Assembly (NCBI RefSeq): GCF_900094585.1
Contig: NZ_FMAG01000008.1
Location: forward strand, 1-64,000
Origin: Martinezella multihospitum
GTDB lineage: Bacteria; Pseudomonadota; Alphaproteobacteria; Rhizobiales; Rhizobiaceae
DNA length: 64,000 nt
Reading direction: 5' to 3'
Below the pieces are notes generated by a model that was not told the origin of the DNA, did not search any database, and worked only from the letters and a program-made list of their open reading frames with translations. Shown here in pieces: positions 7,285-14,658 of the stretch. How positions within the stretch are numbered: the stretch's first letter is position 1; each line of letters starts with the position of its first letter. The translations under genes and the position numbers were made by a program.

Positions 7285-8286
7285 TCAGCCCGTAAGGCTC
7301 GCTAGCGAGACTGGAGCACCAGTTTTAACGGAAAGGGTCGCCGCTTCCGCCATTGCAAGTGCTGCGACGCCATCGGCAAGCGTCACGGGCACAATCTTGT
7401 GACCAGTAACCGCATCCACGAAGGCCGCCCATTCGGCGGCATAGGCCGGCATATAGCGCTCCAGGAAGAAATAGGTCGGCTTGGCACCGGTCACACCCTG
7501 CGTCGTCGATTTCACAACGGTGTTTTCGAGCATATTGTGTGCCTGCAAGAGGCCCTCGGAGCCTAGCAACTCGACCCGCTGGTCGTAGCCATAGACGGCG
7601 CGACGGCTATTCTTGATGACCGCGATGCGGCCATCCGCATAGGTAAGTGTCACTACAGCCGCATCGACATCTCCTGCCTCGCCGATCGCCGGATCGACGA
7701 TCGACGAGCCGACGGCCGTGACGGTGACCGGCGCCGCACCCATGATGAAATTCGCCATATCGAAATCGTGGATCATCATATCGCGGAAGAGGCCGCCCGA
7801 GACCTTGATATAGGCGACCGGGGGCGGAGCTGGATCGAAGGAGGTAATCGACAGGAGTTCGGCTTTGCCGATCTCACCTGCGTCAACGGCCTCCTTCAGC
7901 GCCGAAAAGTTTGGGTCGAAACGGCGGTTGAAACCGATCATGACCGGGCGGCCTGTCGCAGCAACGGCCTTCTGGCAGGCAAGCGCCCGCGCAAGGCTGA
8001 GATCGACGGGCTTTTCACAGAGCACCGCCTTTCCAGCTGCCGTCGCTCTTTCGATGAGGTCGGAATGCGTGTCGGTGGAGGTAGCGATCAGTACGGCGTC
8101 GATACTGCTGTCGGCGAGAATAGCAGCGGTATCGCGCACTTCGGCACCATATTGGCCGGCTATCTTTTCGGCGGCCGTGGTGTTGATATCGGATACGGCG
8201 ACCAGTGTACTGCCAAGGTGACCGGAGATCGCGGTGGCGTGCACGCCGGCAATACGCCCGGCACCAAGAAGACCAACTTTAAGCAT
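7285..8286 (-). CDS. iolG: Gfo/Idh/MocA-family dehydrogenase, inositol 2-dehydrogenase-like
   Basis: Cytosolic NAD-dependent oxidoreductase of 333 aa. The N-terminal Rossmann fold starts GLLGAGRIAGVHA. The family signature with the catalytic Lys is CEKPVDLSLA (about residue 92), and the active-site helix with Asp and His is DMMIHDFDMANF (about 170). These match bacterial myo-inositol 2-dehydrogenases, which oxidise a ring or chain hydroxyl to a ketone. No other inositol catabolic gene (iolB, C, D, E) is present, so the substrate is probably not inositol but another polyol or hydroxy acid made or imported by this operon. AAGGA lies seven bases before the start. It is the last gene of the ABC/hydroxylase operon, 18 bases after the PanB-like gene. 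Confidence 0.85.
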   Translation of the reverse strand: MLKVGLLGAGRIAGVHATAISGHLGSTLVAVSDINTTAAEKIAGQYGAEVRDTAAILADSSIDAVLIATSTDTHSDLIERATAAGKAVLCEKPVDLSLARALACQKAVAATGRPVMIGFNRRFDPNFSALKEAVDAGEIGKAELLSITSFDPAPPPVAYIKVSGGLFRDMMIHDFDMANFIMGAAPVTVTAVGSSIVDPAIGEAGDVDAAVVTLTYADGRIAVIKNSRRAVYGYDQRVELLGSEGLLQAHNMLENTVVKSTTQGVTGAKPTYFFLERYMPAYAAEWAAFVDAVTGHKIVPVTLADGVAALAMAEAATLSVKTGAPVSLASLTG

Positions 8287-8304
8287 AGGATTTTCCTTAT
8301 ATGA

Positions 8305-9129
8305 TCAGAGGCCGAGTTCGGCTTTGAAGGCGTTGAATTCCGTGTCACCGATCGCGACATTGTGCTGCGGCTGCGGATAGGCGCCCGTGTTCACATCGGC
8401 GATGAATTCGCGGAAGGCGGCGATACGTTCCTTCTGCAGCCTGCCGAATTCAGCGGCAAAGTTGCGATAGGTCTTGGCATGGCGTGGCCGGTGTCCGTCG
8501 GTGTGACCCAGCACGTCTTCAGCGAAGAGATACTGCGCATCCGCACCTGGCCCGGCGCCCATGCCTAGCATGATCATCGAGGTATTCCTCGCGATCAGCT
8601 CGCCGACGCGATCAGGCACGACCTCCAGCTCCGCGCCGAAGCAACCGATTGCCTCGAGCTGCTTGATGTGGTGGAAGACCTCGATTGCCTCCTTTGCCGT
8701 CTTTCCAACTGCGCGAAAGCCAGTCCAGGTGATGTAAGATGGAATCAACCCGACATGGGCGACGATCGGGATGTGGTTGTCGCAAAGCACCTTCTGGATA
8801 TCCAGCGATGCCGCGCAGTAGAAGCAGTCTCCGCCCATGGCGGAGAAATGGAAGGCGGCGCGCAGATAGTCTTCGGCCGTCGCAAGCGGCCGGCCCTCGA
8901 ATGTGCCCCAGCCACCATAGGGAAGGCCGACCTGGACGAAGCAGCGGCCCGCCGCTGCGCGCATCTCCGGCGAAAAGAACCGACCTTCGATCGAAAGCAT
9001 GTGGATGCCGGCGGCATCCGCAGCCGCGGCCTCCTCCGGCGTCGTGACGTAGAGCATGGAAATCTTTTCGCCCCGTACCTTCATGGCGCGGATGTCGGCG
9101 ACGGTCGGACGCGTATTCTTATGAACCAT
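8305..9129 (-). CDS. panB: Divergent ketopantoate hydroxymethyltransferase (PanB)-like enzyme, 274 aa
   Basis: TIM-barrel protein of the PEP/pyruvate-domain superfamily, with the PanB outline: a first helix containing RPTVADIRAMKVRGEKISML, IPIVAHVGLIPSYITWTGF where PanB has its GH-G-P motif, and GAELEVVPDRV containing the conserved catalytic Glu (Glu169). True PanB transfers a hydroxymethyl group between 5,10-methylene-THF and an alpha-keto acid. Here the metal-ligand motif VGDS is replaced by IEGR and I cannot place the other two acidic ligands, so substrate or chemistry is likely changed. It is four bases from the isomerase gene and inside a sugar-type ABC operon, with folate genes folD and purU downstream. 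No panC is nearby. A catabolic, C1-removing role is inferred; pantothenate synthesis seems unlikely. Confidence 0.75.
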   Translation of the reverse strand: MVHKNTRPTVADIRAMKVRGEKISMLYVTTPEEAAAADAAGIHMLSIEGRFFSPEMRAAAGRCFVQVGLPYGGWGTFEGRPLATAEDYLRAAFHFSAMGGDCFYCAASLDIQKVLCDNHIPIVAHVGLIPSYITWTGFRAVGKTAKEAIEVFHHIKQLEAIGCFGAELEVVPDRVGELIARNTSMIMLGMGAGPGADAQYLFAEDVLGHTDGHRPRHAKTYRNFAAEFGRLQKERIAAFREFIADVNTGAYPQPQHNVAIGDTEFNAFKAELGL

Positions 9130-9133
9130 GGAA

Positions 9134-9913
9134 CTATACCGTGAATGCGTTGCAGAAGGCTTCGAGCGCGGTTTCCGGATCGCCGGAGGCGAAGGCCTCC
9201 ATGCCGACGGGACCGGAGTAACCCATAGCCTTGAGGGCGTTCGCGATGCCGCGCCAGTTCACCTCGCCGGTGCCGGGTTCGCAGCGACCGGGAACATCAG
9301 CCACCTGTATCTCGCCGATGAAGGGCAAGCACTTGCGGCAAAGCTCGATCAGGTTCCCCTCGCCGATCTGCGCATGATAAAGGTCGAGATTGAGCCGGAG
9401 CCGTGGATGATCGATGCTCGACACCAGGGCAAGCGTGTCCTCGGCGCGGCCGAATGGCACGCCGGGATGATCGACCGGCAGGTTCAGGTTTTCCAGCGTG
9501 AAGGTGACATCTTCCTCCTCCGCCATGTCGACGATGCGACGCAGCGTCTCGTGCGCCTTCAGCCACATGGCGCCGGTGACGACCTCGATCGGCTGGACCG
9601 GAAGCCCGCCCTCGCCGAGGCCGGTGCCATGCAGGTTGAGACGCTGGACGCCGAGGCGCTTGCCGACCTCAGCCGTCTCGCGCGCAGTCCGTAGAAGCTC
9701 GTCCGCCCCTTCATCATCGGTAAGGCGGCCGGTGAGATAACCATTCATGATGGTGAAAATCGCTCCCGTCGCTTCGAGCCTGGCCAGATCATGATCCGGC
9801 CAGTTCCAGAGACCGACGCCAAAGCCCATTTCCTTAAGGCGGGAGGCGCGCCATTCGATGGGGCGATCTCGCCAGATCATTTCGGCGCATGCCGCCAATG
9901 CAAACTGTGTCAT
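9134..9913 (-). CDS. Hydroxypyruvate isomerase-like TIM-barrel protein, 259 aa
   Basis: Sugar phosphate isomerase/epimerase superfamily (xylose isomerase-like TIM barrel), closest in outline to Hyi. Visible landmarks: the N-terminal FALAACAEMIWRDRP segment, the metal-binding Glu in TFTLENLNLPVDHPG, then LRLNLDLYHAQIGEG with Asp and His, GEIQVADVPGRCEPGTGEVNW, and the final Glu in GPVGMEAF. The DLYHAQ and QVADVPGR-EPGTGE motifs are those of Hyi-type proteins, which interconvert hydroxypyruvate and tartronate semialdehyde. In this operon the substrate may be a related keto-sugar or short hydroxy-keto acid. Only four bases separate it from each neighbour, so translation is probably coupled. Confidence 0.85.
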   Translation of the reverse strand: MTQFALAACAEMIWRDRPIEWRASRLKEMGFGVGLWNWPDHDLARLEATGAIFTIMNGYLTGRLTDDEGADELLRTARETAEVGKRLGVQRLNLHGTGLGEGGLPVQPIEVVTGAMWLKAHETLRRIVDMAEEEDVTFTLENLNLPVDHPGVPFGRAEDTLALVSSIDHPRLRLNLDLYHAQIGEGNLIELCRKCLPFIGEIQVADVPGRCEPGTGEVNWRGIANALKAMGYSGPVGMEAFASGDPETALEAFCNAFTV

Positions 9914-9917
9914 CTCG

Positions 9918-10229
9918 TCAAATCTCTACGAAAATATCGCCGTCCTCGATGCGGACCGGCCAGGTCTTGAGGTTGATGCAGGCTGGCGCCCGGGTCGCCT
10001 CGCCGGTCTTGTAGTCGAAGTGCGCACTGTGTTTCGGGCATTCGATGACGCCGTCCATGACGAGACCATCGGCAAGATGCACCCGCTCATGCGTGCAGAT
10101 GCCGTCGATGCAGAAGAATTCGTCTTCCGGGCTGCGGATCACCAAGAAGGTTCGCCCGCCATGGTCGAAGCGGTAGAGGTCTTCGAGTTCGACATCCTCG
10201 GCTGCGCAGGCGCGGGTCCAGGTCCCCAT
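9918..10229 (-). CDS. Rieske-type [2Fe-2S] ferredoxin, 103 aa
   Basis: Small cytosolic electron carrier, full length for the family. The cluster ligands are Cys45 and His47 (ICTHERVHLADG) and Cys64 and His67 (IECPKHSAHFD), giving C-x-H-x16-C-x2-H. Start at ATG 10227-10229 is supported by AAAGGA seven bases upstream; an in-frame ATG at 10245-10247 lacks a ribosome site. Such ferredoxins feed electrons to ring-hydroxylating or di-iron oxygenases. No Rieske oxygenase alpha subunit is nearby; the only oxygenase-like partner in the operon is the membrane di-iron hydroxylase at its 5' end, and the FAD ferredoxin reductase further downstream is the likely electron source. That electron chain is inference. 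Confidence 0.9.
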   Translation of the reverse strand: MGTWTRACAAEDVELEDLYRFDHGGRTFLVIRSPEDEFFCIDGICTHERVHLADGLVMDGVIECPKHSAHFDYKTGEATRAPACINLKTWPVRIEDGDIFVEI

Positions 10230-10269
10230 TATCCATTCCTTTGTCATTTCAGTTCTGGGACGTGCGGCG

Positions 10270-11097
10270 TTAGCCCGCCGCACCGGAAAGTTGGGGTGCA
10301 TGACCATCATGCGTCGCCATGTAGCCGTCGATCTGAGCCTCCAGTTCCGCCATGGTCTCGCCACCCGCCATGAGGTCGGTGATTTCCTCGCGCGTCTTCT
10401 CGCCCTTGCGGAAATCGGCAGCGATGGCGCCGCGGATCAGCACGGCGAAATGATCGCCCACCGCCATGGCGTGCATGACCTGGTGGGTGATGAAGACTAC
10501 AGCGAGACCCCGGCGTTTCGCCTCGTTGACGATCCGCAAGACATGGGTCGCCTGCTTCACGCCAAGCGCTGCCGTCGGTTCGTCGAGGATCAGCACCCTC
10601 GCGCCGAAATGCACGGCGCGGGCGATGGCAAGCGATTGCCGTTCCCCGCCCGAGAGCCCACCGACCAGCCGGTTGCCGTCATCGATGCGCGTGATGCCGA
10701 AGTCGCGGATGGCCTTGACGGCAATCTCGTTCGCCCTTTTGCGATCGAAGACCTTGAAGGGTCCCCAGCCCTTAGTCGGCTCGACGCCAACGAAGAAACT
10801 GCGGCCGATGCTCATCAGCGGGAACGTGCCACCGAACTGGTGAACTGTCGCGATGCCGCGATTGCTGGCATCGCGCGGACCGGTGAATTCGATCGGCTTT
10901 CCGTCCATCTCGATTGTGCCAGAGTTCGGACGATAGACGCCCGACAATGTCTTGATCAGAGTCGACTTGCCGGCACCATTGTCGCCAAGCAGACAGAGCA
11001 CCTCACCGGGACAGATATCCAGCGAGATATCGGTGAGAACGTCGATCGGTCCGAATGACTTGCAGATGTTCCTAAGCGTCAGGATAGGGGTAGACAT
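10270..11097 (-). CDS. Sugar-type ABC transporter ATP-binding protein, 275 aa
   Basis: Single nucleotide-binding domain of the carbohydrate-uptake class (FrcA/RbsA-like half). Walker A is GDNGAGKST (38-46), the signature is LSGGERQSLAIARAV, Walker B is RVLILDEPTAAL and the H-loop is VFITHQ. RbsA-type proteins often carry two such domains; this one has one, like FrcA. Start at ATG 11095-11097. The frame also runs open far upstream inside the permease gene, but those codons are antisense-like noise. It energises the permease eight bases upstream and works with the binding protein of the same operon. The last 25 residues are a hydrophilic tail. Confidence 0.95.
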   Translation of the reverse strand: MSTPILTLRNICKSFGPIDVLTDISLDICPGEVLCLLGDNGAGKSTLIKTLSGVYRPNSGTIEMDGKPIEFTGPRDASNRGIATVHQFGGTFPLMSIGRSFFVGVEPTKGWGPFKVFDRKRANEIAVKAIRDFGITRIDDGNRLVGGLSGGERQSLAIARAVHFGARVLILDEPTAALGVKQATHVLRIVNEAKRRGLAVVFITHQVMHAMAVGDHFAVLIRGAIAADFRKGEKTREEITDLMAGGETMAELEAQIDGYMATHDGHAPQLSGAAG

Positions 11098-11105
11098 GGC
11101 CGACC

Positions 11106-12161
11106 TCACTTCTTCTTCGGCGAATAGGAGAGCGCCATGCTGCGGAAGGTATTGTTCATCAGCACGGCAAGGAGAAGCATCACGCCGATGATGAGACTCG
11201 ACCAGTTGCGGTCGAAGGACGTGAAGTAGATGCCCTGATTGACGACGGCGAAGGTGATGGTGCCGAAGAAGATGCCGACGATGGAGCCGAAGCCGCCGGT
11301 CAGCAGCACACCGCCCACGACCACCGAGATGATCGAGTTGAAGATGAAGGACATGCCCGCCGAAACCTGGGCAGAGTTGAACAGGATCGCCTGGCACATC
11401 CCGACGAAAGACGCACTCGTCGAGGAGAGCACGAAGAGCGCGATGGTCAGCTTTGCCGTCGGAATGCCGGCATTGCGGGCGCTGATCCGGTCGCCGCCCA
11501 TCGCAAAGATCCAGTTGCCGTAGGGCGAATAGTGCACGACGTAGATGTAGAGCGCCGTCAGTGCCAGCCACCAGAAGATGATAACCTGGAACGTGTTGGC
11601 AACGAAGTGGCCAAAGAGGAATTTTGCCAGCTCTGGCGCCTTGATGGCGACGCTTGTCGTGCCAGTGAGCAGCACCGAAAGGCCAAGCACCAGGCCCGCC
11701 ACGGCAAAAAGAGTTCCGAGGGTAACGATCAATGAGGGCACGTTGGTTCGCACGACAAGGATGCCGTTGACGAGGCCAACGACGACGCCAAATCCGAGCG
11801 AAGCGGCGATACCGAGCCAGATCGGCAGTTCATAGTAACCCGAGATGATCGCAACTGTCATGGAACCGGCGGGGATCATCGAGCCGATAGAAATATCGAG
11901 ATCACCGGCGATCATCAACAGACCGATCGGGAAGGCGACGATACCGAGATTGGCCGCGACATTCAGCCAGCTCGCAGCACCCGTCGGTTTCAGGAAATCG
12001 ATGCTCCCGAAGACGAGGAAAAAGACGAAGACGCCGAAAAGGCCCAAGAAAGCGCCAGCTTCAGGCCGGCGGAACAACCCGCCGATGGACATGCCAGCGG
12101 CTCGGGCAGGAGGCGGTGTCTGCGCCATGGCGATCGGTTGGCTTGCAGTTTTCGAGTTCAT
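11106..12161 (-). CDS. Sugar-type ABC transporter permease, 351 aa
   Basis: Inner-membrane permease of the BPD_transp_2 class (RbsC/FrcC family) with about nine to ten hydrophobic segments after a polar 30-residue N-terminus containing a Pro-Ala run. Family-typical stretches include DLDISIGSMIPAGSMTVAII and YSPYGNWIFAMGGDRISARN, the latter being the cytoplasmic loop that contacts the ATPase, followed by AGIPTAKLTI. The ligand cannot be read from the permease. It lies between the binding-protein gene (84 bases upstream, with a strong hairpin in the gap) and the ATPase gene. Confidence 0.95.
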   Translation of the reverse strand: MNSKTASQPIAMAQTPPPARAAGMSIGGLFRRPEAGAFLGLFGVFVFFLVFGSIDFLKPTGAASWLNVAANLGIVAFPIGLLMIAGDLDISIGSMIPAGSMTVAIISGYYELPIWLGIAASLGFGVVVGLVNGILVVRTNVPSLIVTLGTLFAVAGLVLGLSVLLTGTTSVAIKAPELAKFLFGHFVANTFQVIIFWWLALTALYIYVVHYSPYGNWIFAMGGDRISARNAGIPTAKLTIALFVLSSTSASFVGMCQAILFNSAQVSAGMSFIFNSIISVVVGGVLLTGGFGSIVGIFFGTITFAVVNQGIYFTSFDRNWSSLIIGVMLLLAVLMNNTFRSMALSYSPKKK

Positions 12162-12200
12162 GATGGTTCCTCTTTGCGGGTCATGCCGAGTTGTAGCTGC

Positions 12201-12233
12201 GGTCGCTCCCTGGGGAGGTCACAGGGAGCGACC
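12201..12233 (-). repeat. Intercistronic hairpin between binding-protein and permease genes
   Basis: Perfect 12-bp inverted repeat (12201-12212 and 12222-12233) with a 9-base loop, 12 bases past the stop of the binding-protein gene, with no U-tract on the operon strand. Hairpins at this place in ABC operons commonly protect the binding-protein mRNA, giving more binding protein than permease. Confidence 0.7.
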
Positions 12234-12245
12234 GTGACGCGCGGT

Positions 12246-13220
12246 TTAGCGCGCGCCCTTGGACACGCCCGCAAGCGTCGTGGCAATGTTCGAGGCATCG
12301 ACGATACCTGGCCCGGTCAGGACCGGTTTCACTGGCAGATCGGTGCCGAAATCGATGTTGGATGCCAGCAGCGAAACGGAGAGCAGCGACTGGAGATAGG
12401 GCTGCTGATCGATGGCGAAGAGCTGCGCACCGCTCTTGATGCGATCGAGCCCCGCCTCATTGAAGTCGAAGGAGCCGAGCTTCACGGTTTCGGCTTTGCC
12501 GGCCTGCTGGATGCCGCTTGCCGCCGCATCCGCATCACCCGCACCGATCGTGATGACGCCGTCGATCGCGCTGTCCTGCGTCAATGTTGCCTTGACGCCT
12601 TCGGCGATCGCCGTGGGGTCGCCGAAGCTGGTCGCCGGCAGCGGCAGCTGCTTGCCCGCTCCGCCGGCTTTGCCGATACCGTCGATCACGCCCTTGCAGC
12701 GGGCTTCCTGGTTGGCGCTACCGGGCAGCGTATTGACACAGAGCACTTTCTTCTGGCCGCTCTTGCCGAAATACTCTCCGCCTGCGAGCCCGGCGAGATA
12801 TTCGTCCGAGCCGACATAGTTGATAGCGCCGAGTTCTTTTGCCTTGTCCAACGAGCCGGCATTCATGAGGATGACTTTGACACCACTGCTGACGGCGGCC
12901 TTGATCGCTTCGTCTTCAGCCTCCGGCACCCAGTTGGGGACGACGAGGCCTTTGACGCCCTGGCTGATGGCGGTGCGCACAAGACCAGCAGCATCGGGGC
13001 CTAGATTGTCGTAGGTCTGGAGCTGGAGATAAGTCACCTTGCCGCCATTTGCCGCCACAACGAGGCGGCTATCGTCCACCCCTTTCTTGATCTTGCTCCA
13101 GAAGGCATCGTCGGTCTTGCCGCCAACGACGGCGATGTCGGCGGCAAGCACCATGCTTGCAGTGAGACAGAGGGCAACCGAGGTCGCGAGCGCCTTGGTC
13201 ATGGTGGTCAGCATTGTCAT
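12246..13220 (-). CDS. Periplasmic sugar-binding protein of an ABC transporter, 324 aa
   Basis: Type I periplasmic binding protein (Peripla_BP_4, RbsB/FrcB-like). A Sec signal peptide ends at VLA-ADIAVVGG (about residue 26). The mature protein follows the class outline: DDAFWSKIKKGVDD near the start, GLVVPNWVPEAEDEAIKAAV, the hinge-region segment INYVGSDEYLAGLAGGEYF, and DGVITIGAGDADAAASGIQ. The start at 13220 has GGAGG seven bases upstream. The ligand is probably a sugar or polyol, by family. An exchange of the usual second-lobe aromatic residues cannot be judged without alignment. It heads the transporter part of the operon, 118 bases downstream of the hydroxylase gene, so it may have its own promoter. 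Confidence 0.93.
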   Translation of the reverse strand: MTMLTTMTKALATSVALCLTASMVLAADIAVVGGKTDDAFWSKIKKGVDDSRLVVAANGGKVTYLQLQTYDNLGPDAAGLVRTAISQGVKGLVVPNWVPEAEDEAIKAAVSSGVKVILMNAGSLDKAKELGAINYVGSDEYLAGLAGGEYFGKSGQKKVLCVNTLPGSANQEARCKGVIDGIGKAGGAGKQLPLPATSFGDPTAIAEGVKATLTQDSAIDGVITIGAGDADAAASGIQQAGKAETVKLGSFDFNEAGLDRIKSGAQLFAIDQQPYLQSLLSVSLLASNIDFGTDLPVKPVLTGPGIVDASNIATTLAGVSKGAR

Positions 13221-13338
13221 CGAATTTCCTCCCGGTTTCCGTCATGCGACGGGTTTAAAAAGCATTGAGCTGCAGGGCGTCGCGGGCCCTTGCTCCCTGA
13301 TGTCCGCCTCCTCGCTGACATCGGGGAATCCCGTGAAT

Positions 13339-14361
13339 TCAGTTGTTTGCGCGAACCGTCTTTGCGTTCATCCGCTCTCTCTTTTTGGCAAAACGGGTCT
13401 GCATCTGCACGTCACCCTCCTTGGTGCCGTCGTGCCAGGTGCCGAACCACCTATCGAGCGGGATCAGCCCATCGCCGCCATAGTTCACCTCGAAGTATTT
13501 GTGATGCAGGTAGTGGGCATAGGCATGGGTATCGAGCGGCGTCTCCTCGGTGATCTCCAGCTTGTCGAAACCGATATGGCCATTGACCGCGCCGAAGCCG
13601 GCAATATGGAGCTGGAACAGCGCGACGATCGGATTCGATGGAATGACGAGGTGCCAGAGGGCAACAGCGTGATAGAGAAAACCTTCGACCGGATGCATGG
13701 AGAGCGAGGACCACGGCGACGGGTTCACCGAATTGTGGTGGACCGAATGGATCCAGCGATAAAACGGCCCCCAATGGATCAAGCGATGGATGATGAAGAA
13801 ATGGACTTCATGGATCATCGGTGCAACGGCGACGAGGAACGCCAGATAATAAGGATGGTTCGACCAGCTGAGCCAAGGCACCAAGCCATTAGCAAATACC
13901 CACAGAAAGAGGACCTCGACGAGTGTCCACAGCGGGATCGACAGGAAGAACGAGCGCAGGAAATTGTCGATGTTCTGGCTCTTGAACCAGAAGACATCGG
14001 ACGGCTGCTCGCTCGGGAACTTGACGTTGTATTTGAAGCGATTGCCCTGCTTACGCTTCACATAGAAAAACAGCTCGATGGAGCCATAAAAGGCAAAGAT
14101 CGCAGCCGCATTGACTGCGTATAGCCAGAGCGCCCAACCCCAACTCAAGGTTTTCATCACCTCAACGTCGGGCACGACATAGAACCAGTAGAGAAGTGCG
14201 GTTGCCATGTGAAAGGCATTCCACGGCCAGATATATTCCGGCACCCATTTCAGCACGGATGGGATCTTCGGCGGCCAGGACCAGAAAGGCGCGATTTCGA
14301 TCCGCCCATTGGGCGCCCAATCACCGCGCTTGTTCCGCGTTCCGTATTTGAGATCGTCCAT
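13339..14361 (-). CDS. Sterol desaturase / fatty acid hydroxylase-superfamily membrane di-iron enzyme, 340 aa
   Basis: Integral membrane oxygenase with about five hydrophobic segments and the histidine boxes of the superfamily: HRLIH (192-196, preceded by His184 and His187), HSVHH (205-209) and HAYAHYLHH (279-287). These bind a non-haem di-iron centre that hydroxylates or desaturates a C-H bond with O2 and electrons from a carrier. Start at ATG 14359-14361 is chosen because GGGAGG lies seven bases upstream; the in-frame ATG six bases earlier sits almost on that site. It is the first gene of the minus-strand block and is divergent from the LacI gene. Its operon also holds a Rieske ferredoxin, a plausible electron donor. 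An unusual partner for a sugar-type transporter; the substrate is unknown. Confidence 0.85.
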   Translation of the reverse strand: MDDLKYGTRNKRGDWAPNGRIEIAPFWSWPPKIPSVLKWVPEYIWPWNAFHMATALLYWFYVVPDVEVMKTLSWGWALWLYAVNAAAIFAFYGSIELFFYVKRKQGNRFKYNVKFPSEQPSDVFWFKSQNIDNFLRSFFLSIPLWTLVEVLFLWVFANGLVPWLSWSNHPYYLAFLVAVAPMIHEVHFFIIHRLIHWGPFYRWIHSVHHNSVNPSPWSSLSMHPVEGFLYHAVALWHLVIPSNPIVALFQLHIAGFGAVNGHIGFDKLEITEETPLDTHAYAHYLHHKYFEVNYGGDGLIPLDRWFGTWHDGTKEGDVQMQTRFAKKRERMNAKTVRANN

Positions 14362-14631
14362 CGTCATGCCTCCCGGACATCGAGCGTCCCTGTTCGTGAT
14401 GCGGGAGAGGTGCCGCAGATCGCATGACAAAACGCGGCGCTCTTCGGGCAAAGGCCCAAAGCGCATAAGCCGGCGATGTCGATTGCATTTCTCTCCCAGA
14501 ACGCCGTGGGCCGCGTGCGCGTTCACCCGTCGTCCTCTGGCAAGGACAATGCCAACTTGACCTCTATGAAATCAAGGCGCATTTCTCTCTCCATAGACGA
14601 TCGTATCATTCATCTCAGAAATTCGCTGAAT

Positions 14632-14648
14632 TGATACATTTCATATCA
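14632..14648. promoter_or_regulatory. Possible LacI-family operator
   Basis: Inverted repeat TGATA-N7-TATCA ending ten bases before the LacI start codon, within the divergent promoter region. A related GTATCATT lies at 14603-14610. Position suggests autoregulation and control of the divergent hydroxylase/ABC operon. The arms are short, so chance is possible. Confidence 0.35.
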
Positions 14649-14658
14649 TGGAGCCTGA

